Shown here in pieces: positions 8,940 to 18,959 of a DNA stretch of 64,000 nucleotides. The position numbers and the translations under genes are program-made. Below the pieces are notes generated by a model. The model did not search any database. It had not been told where the DNA came from and was given only the letters and a program-made list of their open reading frames with translations. The number at the start of each line of letters is the position of its first letter. Positions within the stretch are counted from its first letter, which is position 1. The DNA comes from Charina bottae (lineage: Eukaryota > Chordata > Lepidosauria > Squamata > Charinaidae), in assembly GCA_023362775.1 (NCBI GenBank), contig JALMGJ010000004.1:39375298-39439297 (forward strand). Reading direction: 5' to 3'.

Positions 8940-10450
8940 AAGTGCTATTTTATCAGGGGATGTTCAATAATTCAGTTGTGAGAAATGAAACACTGAGTGA
9001 TGTGTGTGCTTGTGTTAATCAGCATTAGTTTAATAATTCCTATCTCAATACATGCTCTTTCATCTCTTAGTGCCACTAGCCTGGCCCCATCCACAAAATT
9101 TCTATAGATCTTTTTTACTCCCAAAATATAATTTAATGAATCTGACGATACATACTGTAGTTCCAACTCCCCTTCCCCACCTTTTTTTATGCCTTTTAAT
9201 TATTTTGCCAAATAGTGACTTTCTGGGAAACCCAAATGCTTGCAAGTAATACATATATTATTTTGGATTTTTTTTTCATGGCTAACACAACTACAGTTGC
9301 TTGTTATGGCACAAAGTTCCATATATGATGATAGTTTATGTGTGCCTGTGTGACCCAATTGTTTGCAGCAGAGTTTGGGGAAACTAGGCAGGATTAAAAT
9401 ATTAAGCTAAACAGCTCAATTGCAGGATATGTAGGAAATTAATAAGAACTAAGAGTTGGATTGCTCTGCCTTTTAGAATTGCTGGCTCCAGTTTAAGGTT
9501 TAACCAGGTTAAGGTTTAACCAGCCTTAAGTAGGTTAAGTTAGAGGGGAGGAGAGGGGAAAGGAGACAGGTTGAGAAAGAGGAGAACTGCGACATCATGC
9601 AACTTAATGCATGGACGATTACAATGAGCACATTTACCATAGAAGGGGAAGTGTTTGGTTGCTTAAACGTCTGTATCATGCTCTTAGAATGCACTGTACC
9701 TTTAAGAAGGCTGCACCTGAATGGAGATTATTTGGACTGTTGCATGAGAGATGAGACTATTTTCAAAGCAAGCCTCTCCCCAGAGGACTGAAAGGGTTCT
9801 TCTCCACTGATATCAATAGTTTAGTCTTGTTTAATGTTACCATTGTACTTGTGTTATACTGTCCATGTGTCTGTATACAGTTTCCTAATGATATAAATAA
9901 AAACTGTAGGAAGTTGACCAATAGATATGGGAAAATACCATCAAGACTTTGTAAGACCAACCTGGCTGATCCATCAGCTGATAAACAAAAGCCATTAATT
10001 ACTACTCAAGCAACATTAGCAAGATTGGCCCAATTTTTTTTTTAATTAAATCCATGCCACTGATTAGAAGTAGCACTGAAAAATGGATCTTTCTCATCTT
10101 CTCTTCCCTCTATTCTCTATTCATGGTATGTATTTTCCTATTAATTTGTGAGCATAAGGGAGGGTCTTTCTCTCTCGCAATTGAATTAAGCTGGTTGGAA
10201 AGATAATCATTTTCAGGAGAGAGAGAGAGGGAGGGTGAGATTAAAATTACAGTAAGCAAATAAACTCATTCTTCAGACCTGAGCAGTTCCAAAGATCTGT
10301 TATATATTGTCAGTCCTCTGAATATTGTGCAATCAAAGCTTCATTAATTCCTAATAACTGAACCTCCTGCTCATAGCCAAACAAAAAGTAGTAACAAAAC
10401 TAGAAAGCAATACATGTCAAAATACCTGGAAATTGACATTCCTTAAGTTT
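8940..10450. other. Gene-free unique sequence
   Basis: I see no gene or full mobile element here. A small internal repeat of TTAAGGTTTAACCAG occurs twice near 9493-9525, with a third degenerate copy after it. Short open frames (60-72 codons) show no domains. Confidence 0.5.
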
Positions 10451-10457
10451 CTGTGGT

Positions 10458-10810
10458 GGCCAAATCCAGATGTTACTGGACTACAGCTGCCATTATTCCC
10501 AGCCAGATCAATGATCAATGATCAAAAACAGTGGAGGTTGCAGTACAAGAACATGAGGCGATAAAAAGGGGGGAAACATTTCTCTAAGTTTCTTCCATGT
10601 GGGTATTAGCTCTGACTTATTAGACGGCTCCTCCTGTTGCCACTAGGAATGCATCTATCAGCCTGTTTCATTTTTTATAGCAAGGATAGATAGCCTGCTT
10701 CTCCCCATATCTTTTAGACTATAATTCCTACAATCTCTTGCTGTTGGCTATTCTATCAGGAGCTACTGAGGAAGTTCAAAACATCTGGAAGACATCAGGT
10801 TGTTTACTTT
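10458..10810. repeat. Possible DNA-transposon-derived fragments
   Basis: Near 10462 is CCAGATGTTACTGGACTACA followed by GCTGCCATTATTCCCAGCCAG. Near 10712 is GACTATAATTCCTACAA, and near 10778 is AAAACATCTGGAAGACATCA. These words resemble the inner repeats of common reptile non-autonomous DNA transposons and lie in roughly opposing orientation about 300 bp apart. Ends and target duplication were not found. Confidence 0.35.
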
Positions 10811-11582
10811 GCTTTGTAACATTCTCTTTTTCCCTCCAAATACTAGAAGATGATGATGGTAGTATTTATATTTTGCTTTCTGCCCAGTGGGCACAACAAA
10901 AAAGAAAGCAAAATGTGATAAAAACTGTTCAAATCACTGCTAGCTAATACAAATTAAAAGAGACTGATTATGGTTCATTATATTCTATTTCTGTTTCAGT
11001 TTGCAAACTTTTTTCTTAAGTCTGCATGAAAAATGTACGCATGTTTGTTTGCAGTTGGTCCTAATATACACATTTTGGCAAGCACATTTCTCTAACATAT
11101 GCCTTTTTGCATGCTATTTTTCCCCATGTATGCATCTTTGTATGATTTTTTACACTGATTTTTTTACATGATTCCCAAGAAATGTTATAAGAAGAAGAAC
11201 AAAACTTTTCTCATTTATTTTTTTAAAAAGCAGAAACCTAGTAAAAGTCTTCTTAAGGCTTTGCCTCACTGTAGGTGTTAGCCTTAAGCTGCTTGTCTCC
11301 TGTGTGTAGAGCAGCTCAAATGAAGCAGGCTTTAGAAATTTCCTTCCAGATTTCTATCCTGCCCTTGCTTTAGCCATGGTATTGGACCATCCTCACCATG
11401 GCCCCTGACTGGTGAATCTCCTGCTTCCTTACTCCTCCTTCCCAAGCCAAGGAAAAAAGCACCAATCACTGCCCTTTCCATGGGTGTGTCTTTGAGGATC
11501 TCTGGTTTCCATTGATAGACCTTTTGTATGAGCCTCCCTCTGTTGACTCCCCTTGTATTGGACACCTTCCCATCTGATTGTC
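10811..11582. other. Gene-free unique sequence
   Basis: No gene or clear repeat was recognised. The sequence is AT-rich to about 11320 and then more balanced in composition. Confidence 0.45.
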
Positions 11583-11590
11583 CATTGACG

Positions 11591-11706
11591 CAGTGTTTAA
11601 GATGTGTGAATTTCAACTCCCAGAATCACACCCCACCATGCTGGCTGGGGGAATTCTTGGAGTTAAAGTCCACACATCTTAAAATTATTGAAGTTGAGAA
11701 ACACTG
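11591..11706. mobile_element. Non-autonomous hAT element (MITE), family 1
   Basis: The ends are CAGTGTTT and its inverse, GTTGAGAAACACTG, and the inner arms also face each other (AAGATGTGTGAATTTCAACT and AGTTAAAGTCCACACATCTT). The 8-bp flanks CATTGACG (11583-11590) and CACTGATG (11707-11714) agree at 6 of 8 positions, as expected for an old hAT insertion. The 5' arm has lost a few bases after CAGTGTTT. Relatives lie at 56582 and 57689. Confidence 0.78.
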
Positions 11707-11832
11707 CACTGATGAACCAGCAAAAAAAAACAAGGAAGAAAACCTCACATCTTAAAGTTGCCGAGGTTGTACCATTATTACTTTCACTTGGGCTAGAAGG
11801 GTAAGCTGGCAGAACTCTTGTCAATATTACCC

Positions 11833-11908
11833 AGGGAAGGAAGGAAGGAAGGAAGGAAGGAAGGAAGGAAGGGAGGGAGGGAGGGAGGGAGGGAGGGAGG
11901 GAGGGAGC
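11833..11908. repeat. (GGAA)n to (GGGA)n compound microsatellite
   Basis: About nine GGAA units switch to about nine GGGA units. The open frame across it encodes only a low-complexity KEGRKEGR repeat and is not a gene. Confidence 0.95.
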
Positions 11909-14357
11909 TGTTTAACCCATGTATTTTTTTGTTTAACCCTTTAAATCATTCCCCAAATAACGCTAAACTTCAAAGAGATTTGCCTTGTCATTACTTTAAA
12001 TTTTAATATTGATGGTGTTTAATATAATTTTTATATAGTATAATTCTACAATTCCTTGATATGATGCGGAGCTCTGCATGAAGTACTTTCAGTTAACATC
12101 CTTTTTTTCAGCCACCTTATTCTATTCAAATATTTATTATACCTTTGGAAACCTATATTTGCCCAACTGTGCTGCTGTGAGGTTTCTATGTTTACTGGCA
12201 CACCACATATCAAGAAGGATGTTGACAAGTTAGAAAAAATCCAGAAGATGTGTTATGGCTTAGAAGAATAGAACATTCAGTTAAGACAAGAAAAGATTAG
12301 GCACTTGTTCAACAGATGAAGTGGGATAGGTTTAAAAGGGATCCCTTGAAGGTAGAGAATAATGCCCCACTTAACAACAAACAATGGCTTGAAACTATGG
12401 TTAAAAAACTAAGAAGAAGAACCATATAATCCTATGGGTCATTTGCTGAGCTAGAAATAAATATAATGAGTTTATGAAACTCATAATGAAAAATTAATTT
12501 CTTCCCAGATGAAGGATGTTGAGGATTCATCCAGTTGGATTCAATCGATATTCCAGCTTTCGAAGATTGATTAAAACATCACCTTGTAATGGTTCCATAC
12601 CTGGAATCACATGATAGCCAGATTTAATTCTGCACTCTCAATCTCTCACTTTAAAGAACACACCTTAAAGACAACACGTATTTCAACAGTAGAAAAAAAT
12701 GGTTTGTTCAATACAAGCGTTAATGGATGGAAGGTGATTTTCATAAATGTCTATTTCTACATGCTTGGCAGCATCCAAGCATCCACAGATTCTCTAGAGA
12801 AGGTGTACAGGGATTCAGAGGAAAGTAGAATGATAGAAAATAGGTCCTTCATCCTTTAGACTCCCAGAAACCTTCCTGAACCAAAAAGTCCCCGAGGAAA
12901 GCTTCACCAAGTTTCTGGAATTCCAAGAAGCTCAGGAAAGAGTTCTTTTTCCCTCTTTCCCTCCTCTGCTCTAGGCTAAAAGTAAGTCTGAGAAATGAAA
13001 GACCTGAAGCTAATTAATTGTCCCTACTCCTACTTCTAGTGCATTTCTTAGAGTGTGGTCCAAGTTATTCCAGCCTGCTGAGACCTGGCCTAAATGGTTT
13101 GAGCCATCCTCGGGGACCCTGACTTCCTCCCTACTTGGTGTTTTTTTAATTTCCCTTGCTGACCCTTCCCAGACAATCCCTGCAATAAGGTCTTCGGCTG
13201 ACATAAAAGAAAGCACCCCCCTTCACAATGAACCCCATGTGCATTTATAACATTGTATAAATAGCATAATAATTAATTCATTAAAAGTCCGGTTACATGC
13301 AGCACGTATGCATCTCCATATTTATAATTCTATGAATAGTGAACTTGTGGAAAGAAACATTGGAATGTGGCACATCACTGCCTTAAATTATCCTAATGTA
13401 ACCTGACATTTTAATTTTAATTTTTTATCTTCTTTAACATCTGAATGTAATGTGACAATTTGTACAGTGGCAAAACTGAAAATTTCTGAGTTTCGTTGCT
13501 CTGCTCTCATAATAGCTTAATAGAATTTGGAACATATTGTGTTTTTAAACATTAAAAGAAATACAGCTTGATATGCTGATTTTTTAAATTATTGGAATAT
13601 TAAATCCTCCTTGAAAAGAGACCCCCCTTTTTGTTATTTCAAATTAAACTGTAATTATAATGAAAAACCAATAGCAGATTTGAAAAATGAATTTTTTAAA
13701 AATGCTATTTCTTGTATTTTATATCTTAATATCATTAATAGATAATCATTCATTTTTAATAAAATGGACTGTAGAAATTCATCCTCAGACATTTGTTCCA
13801 GAAGCCACCTTAGAAGCTTTTGAAGGGGTAGTAAGATATTTAATCCCAACCTGGAACAGATTTAAGTGGAGAACAGCCATTTCCTAACAGGAGTAAAAAC
13901 AGCTACTCCTACACCTTACCACTGCCAGCAGCCTGCATCATGTCCAAACCTGAGTAAGAGCAGCCAGCCAGTCTTTTCACCTGGTCTTAGAGACTATTAA
14001 AGGGATGGGTGGAGTATTGCATTGGGCAGTGAGAATAACTTGGGAGACAGGAGGAAGAGCCGCAGCCTAGACAATGGTCAGACAAAAGATATTTTAGCCC
14101 ACAGAAGGAATGGGGATGTGGAAAGCACCTCAGAAGTGACCCTCCCTAGTTTTCTGGAAAGTAAAGATAAAGGTCCTTCGAGGAAGTCCAGGCAAAAAAC
14201 CAAAACCATGAGTACTAATACTATCTTTATTGTAAGGTTACATTAACAGACTCTTGCAAGTCTGAAAGTGATCTTACACATACAAATAAAACACATATAC
14301 AGAAACATTCCACCAGTCATTTAAGTAGTTCACTAAGGCTGTACTGAGTGAGCATCT
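11909..14357. other. Gene-free, AT-rich unique sequence
   Basis: I see no gene. Around 12200-12300 a stretch (AAGGATGTTGACAAGTTAG, then AAATCCAGAAGATG) faintly resembles the C-terminal part of a CR1-type LINE, but too weakly to call. Short open frames of 60-82 codons have no domains. Confidence 0.45.
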
Positions 14358-14365
14358 CTCTAACA

Positions 14366-14614
14366 CAGAGCTTTCCAAACTTTTCATGTTGGTGACACAC
14401 TTTTTAGACATGCATCATTTCACGACACACTCTTACAGCAGGGCACAAGGCAGGCACTGGGACCTGCGCGGAATCACAGCAGGTTTGGAGGCAGCAAGGC
14501 ACAAGGCAGGAACTAGGACCTGCGCAGAAGCCAGGAGGCAGCAGCAGCCGCGACACACCCAGACACTGCAGCTGACACACTAATGTGTCCTGACACACAG
14601 TTTGGAAAGCTCTG
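14366..14614. mobile_element. Non-autonomous hAT element (MITE), family 2
   Basis: This is a 249-bp element with inverted ends, CAGAGCTTTCCAAACT and AGTTTGGAAAGCTCTG, flanked by a perfect 8-bp duplication CTCTAACA (14358-14365 and 14615-14622). The 8-bp duplication and CAG...CTG ends are hallmarks of hAT transposons. Inside are two imperfect direct repeats around GGCACAAGGCAGG (near 14435 and 14497) and inverted GTGACACAC words next to the ends. It has no transposase, so it would need one supplied in trans. A second member is at 60983-61253. Confidence 0.9.
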
Positions 14615-14622
14615 CTCTAACA

Positions 14623-16008
14623 TTTAGGATAAAGCTAAAGTTTCCTTCAGGGCAAGCTAAATGGGTGGTAGCTTCACAGAAAAATTCCTGTACTTTCTTG
14701 GCAATAATATGGAGGAAGTTTACCATTGGGTTGTATTTTCAGTTTCCCAGTCTAGCCTACAGCCATGATGATCTCCATTTCAGTAGGAACAGGTTTTCTG
14801 TTTTCTACTGAGTTTTTCAAGACCAGTCAATGTTAACATAACCCAATTTTTAAGTATGCTTAAATTGTAGATTTTTAGAAGTTCACTTTCTGCCTGTTTC
14901 CAAACACTGAATACCTGAATCTAGCTAAGGTGAAAAACAAAAACAAACACCCAATTTTTCCATTTAAGTATTTATAGACCATTAACTCAATGTGCATTAA
15001 TTTAAAAATGCAATGCATAAAAGTAATTAAAATCTTTTAAATAAAATACTATTTTAGTATATTTTTGAAGATTAACTTATTACAAGATCAAGCACATGAG
15101 TGGGGGTCAGGAAGGGCTATTGAAAAGACTATTACGTTGAGTTATCACAAGATGAACTGATACCAATCAAAGTAAGGTCCTTCATGCTGGACTTCATAAG
15201 CACTGGAAATCATTTAAACTCAGTCCCCAAATTTATTAATGTTCGATTGTCATACCTTTGATCATATTGGTGCTTTGTCTTTTTTAAAATTTCTGACTCC
15301 ATCTCTTAGTGTTAATTGAGTGGGCAAATTAATTATTTTTCTTTCTCTTTCTGAGATTCAGTTTATCTTTTAAAATTATGTTTATTTTAGATGCTGAAGT
15401 GATGTAGCTGACAATAATATTCAAACACTCTGTCTCTAAATGGATTAACATTTTGTTTAAAGACTGATGATTCAGAAGTGTGAGTTTCTCTCTTACTCTC
15501 TCTCTCTGGTATGGGTGTGGGTGTGTTTTATATCGATACATCTCATGTTATTTTTCTTCTAGGAACTCATGACTCTGGTTCTATCTTTACAGCTGTTTAT
15601 AGGACCAAATCTCAAGCTTAAAAATAAGTAACTTATTACCTACTTAATTTTAGCAGCTAAAATAATAATTGCCCAACATTGGAAAACTCTAGCTAGCGTA
15701 ACAACTGAAATGTGGATTACCAAGGCCTCTTCAATTGCTACATTAGAAAAAATCACAAAGATAAATAATGAAACATCAGAGGCAGGAACCCCAATTCTAT
15801 CAAACCTGGATGGATTTTACAGTTTATCTCAAAAGCATTAGATTAAATATGACAACACTTTACATATATGGTAACTATGTGCATGTACAGTACCCATCTT
15901 TTTACTTACTTCTTAGTAGATTTTTTTGTATTTTCTACATCTTTTTTTCTTTGCATCTTAGATTTATGTTTTTCCATTACTTGATAATGTTTGTTAATCA
16001 TATATACG
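14623..16008. other. Gene-free, AT-rich sequence
   Basis: No gene or clear mobile element was recognised. A short CTCT run lies near 15488-15508. Confidence 0.45.
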
Positions 16009-16072
16009 GTGTGTGTTTGTGTGTGTGTGTATGTATGTGTGTGTGTGTGTGTGTGTGTGTATACATATATAT

Positions 16073-16112
<40 letters not shown>
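16009..16112. repeat. Self-complementary (TG)n(TA)n(CA)n microsatellite
   Basis: A GT-rich run of about 50 bp is followed by an ATACATATATATATACATAC core and then by about 28 bp of pure CA. The two flanks can pair with each other. Open frames across it are low-complexity artefacts. Confidence 0.93.
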
Positions 16113-16115
<3 letters not shown>

Positions 16116-16999
16116 TGTTCAATGGATACCTAAAGGAACAAAACCTTGACATATTACATTTTCTCTGCATCTGAGCTTACCAGTACACATTAAACATAAT
16201 ACATAATCTAATAAAAATAAATGGCTGAAATAGGCCAGTAGAAGAGAAAATAATTACAGTCCAGTTATATTGATGCTGTGGTACCAATGTTTTGTTCCAT
16301 GTGCAAATAATAACTTGAGAGATAAAACCTTGATTTAAAAAACCTAACACAACAGCCCAAGAAATAATTAAATTGCCTATGTTGGCACCGATACAAAGGC
16401 AGATTTCTCAGTTTTTTACCTATTTGGCCCTAAAGTCAACTTGTTACATACTACTGTTAACACCCCCAAATAAAATCTGTTACTGCTTAAAATAATTTTT
16501 CTATCTGTGGTCAGAAATATCGCAAAATAATGAATATGACATTTTTTAAAGTAGAGAAGCTGCTTCTTCATTCCTGTCTTACATCTGAATTCTGCCAGTA
16601 ATCAAAGAGCTTCTTAATTTGGAAGAACTTTTTTTCAAAAAAATGATCCTTATATTTTATTTTAGTTTATTATTATCATTATTCCACCCATTTTTTAATC
16701 CTAGCCCCATCTTCTTTTTATGTCCTGGAGCCTCCCATTGCTTGCATGCAGTCCTTTTCCAACTTAAGTATTACTTCTCCATCCAAGGACTTCCAGATAA
16801 TCTTGACAACACTGGGGTTTCCATGGAGTGGAGATGGGGGCAAAAATGTCAAGATGGCAGCTGTGATTTTACACAATTGAAAATCAACCCCTTCTTGTAT
16901 ATCTTGTGTGTGTTGACACATGTAAAAAAGGGTGGGGCTTCTCTCATGCAATTGTGGCCTCTCGACCTTTTTGATCCCATCCATAATGCTCCTTAGCGA
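16113..16999. other. Gene-free sequence
   Basis: No gene was recognised. The part at about 16840-16985 (AAGATGGCAGCTGTGATTTT, then GGGTGGGGCTTCTC) looks like a dispersed repeat by its words, but its class is unknown to me. Confidence 0.35.
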
Positions 17000-17697
17000 A
17001 AGAAGTTTTAACTACAAGTTTAAGAACTTATTTTTTTTCTGGAATAAACAGAAAAAGGGTGATTAAAACTTTTTTAAAAAGATTTTGAAATTAATTATAA
17101 GAATCCTTCCCATGGGAAAATGCTGTTGTTTTGAATTCTTAAAAAAAAACATGATAGGATGGGACTTTGAACATTGGACACTAGAGGAAACCAGAACGAA
17201 CTAAAGATTACAAATAAAGGAGAAGAACACCTAAATTTGACTTACTAATATAGAATGGAGCAAAATACTTTAACATTGGACGTATTGAAGGATATTTTTG
17301 AACAATGGACCCAGAAGTTTATTTTAAGAGTGTCTTTCTCTATAGATAGACTGTCCATAAAAGATGTTATGGAAGAGTTTTACCAGACAAGACTGAGACT
17401 GATCTGAAAGTAGATTTGAAAATGAGAGGCTACAAGAATGATATGGAAAAAGATGCTATACCAGACATGCAAATGAAACTGGCTGATGTCTTAATAATTA
17501 ATAATTTATACTTTTTGTGATGAACGGGAAAGTCATTTCTTTATATATTTCTTTTCTTTATGATATCCTTTTTTCTATTTTTCTATTTTTACTATTTTCT
17601 GCAATGTCTATTTTTTTACTCTTTTATTTTTCTTAGGTTGTATTAGTTTTTATCTTTTGAATTGCAATGTTTAATAAAATTACTTTTAAAAAAAGAA
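17000..17697 (+). mobile_element. L1-like non-LTR repeat, copy 1
   Basis: This stretch is closely related, in opposite orientation, to 23787-25420. It shares landmarks such as GGAATAAACAG, CCATGGGAAAATGCTG, TTTGAACATTGGACACTAG, and GGCTACAAGAATGA. It ends in AATAAAATTACTTTTAAAAA, like a polyadenylated L1-type 3' end. A broken frame encodes words like DIFEQWTQKL and DKTETDLKVDLKM. I call it L1-like because of its tail and lysine-rich remnant; the exact family is unknown. Confidence 0.5.
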
Positions 17698-18168
17698 AGT
17701 ATTTTTTTTGCAATTGTTTTTTATTCTCGCAGAGTCTGAGGGTAGACCCTCTTTTATGACAAAAAATAACAGCCTCGTGGCAGAGCGGATGACCGGCAGC
17801 CAGTGGCGCAGTGACCGACGGCCATGGTGACCAGGGGAAGGCCTCGGAGGGCCTCGGAGTGGCCCCATGGAGGAGTGACGGAGGCACAGTGTGCCATAAC
17901 AGGGAGTGGCATGGCAGGCGGCTGGCGGCTGTGGTGAGCAGGAGAGGGCCTTGGAGCAGCCTCATGGCGGAGCAACACAGGAGCAGGAGAGGGCCTCGCA
18001 GCAGCCTCGCAGCACACCGCAATAGCCAGTGACACGGCAAGTGACTGGCATCCCGCAGTGAACAGGGAAGGGCTTTGGAGGGCTTTGGAGCAGCCTCATG
18101 GTGGAGGGCCTCAGAACAACCTCGTAGCACGCCAAGACAGCCGGCGGCATGGCAAACGACTGGTGTCC

Positions 18169-18192
18169 CCCTAACCCTAACCCTAACCCTAA
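18169..18192. repeat. Interstitial telomere-type repeat (CCCTAA)4
   Basis: Four perfect CCCTAA units sit within the GC-rich 5' region of the L2 element, directly before CCCCAGGGGCTGG. There is no sign of a chromosome end. Confidence 0.95.
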
Positions 18193-18959
18193 CCCCAGGG
18201 GCTGGAGGAGCCAGGTGGAGCCCCTTTGGGGCTCCTTGGGTTGAAAGAGCATCGGCATGGTGGAGGTGTGGCGTGGTCAACCTGCTGGCAGCTGCGGCAA
18301 ATTTGGACGGTGCGGGGAACACTTGGGGTGGCACGAAGGACCCAGCGGACCTGGACTGAGCCTGGAAGTGCCACGGCAAGATGAGGGGGTGATTGAGCCC
18401 TCAAATGAAGATCTCAGTGGACCAGCGAAGCCCTGGGAGTGAGGGTGCAGTGGTCCCTCCTGTGTGAGGAGTGTGAGAGACAGGGAGGGAGCCCAAGAGT
18501 GGATGGGTTAAGTGTGTGGGAATCCTCCCTCCCTGAGTGAGAGTCAGGGGGGAGGAGAAGTGAGTGCAGAGCCCCATTTCTGGCTAGGGAGAGAGGCTGG
18601 TGAACGGGGCAGAGCAGATGTGGAGGTGGGGTGACAGCTGGGCCCCATGGTGCTGAGAGCGAGAGATGGAGTGCCGGGGGACTCGCAACCACCCCATGGT
18701 TGTTTGGTGTATGGTTGTGAATGTATGCTTGGATGGAGGGACTCCTAACCAGGGCTCTTGGAAGGTCGGGATTGGGGGGAAATTGGAGCTCCAGGGGATT
18801 TAGGGTGGGTTATTCAATTCAGGCGGTGACGGGTTGGGGTGTCATGGCAGGAGTCAGATGCCGGGCCATCATTGGGGAAGACACCCCCAGTGGTTGGTAC
18901 CGGTGGTGTGTTCCAGCCCTCTATATTCAGATCCAGGCCCTGGACAGCAGACCCATCAA

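Noticed and set aside
11818..12006. Frame with REGRKEGRKEGR repeats
   Set aside because: It is a translation of the GGAA/GGGA microsatellite.
12180..12310. CR1-like C-terminal coding remnant
   Set aside because: Resemblance is limited to a few residues (KKDVDKLEKIQKM) and no neighbouring CR1 motif supports it.
15768..16133. 121-codon frame with a VCVCVCVYIYI/HTHTHT tail
   Set aside because: Its second half is a translated TG/CA microsatellite; the first half shows no domain.
18169..18192. Chromosome-end telomere
   Set aside because: Only four units, embedded in an L2 element with ordinary sequence on both sides.
17633..18379. A 248-codon minus-strand frame and many overlapping frames in the GC-rich block
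   Set aside because: They are shadows in the GC-rich L2 5' region; low stop frequency follows from GC content, and no domain is visible.
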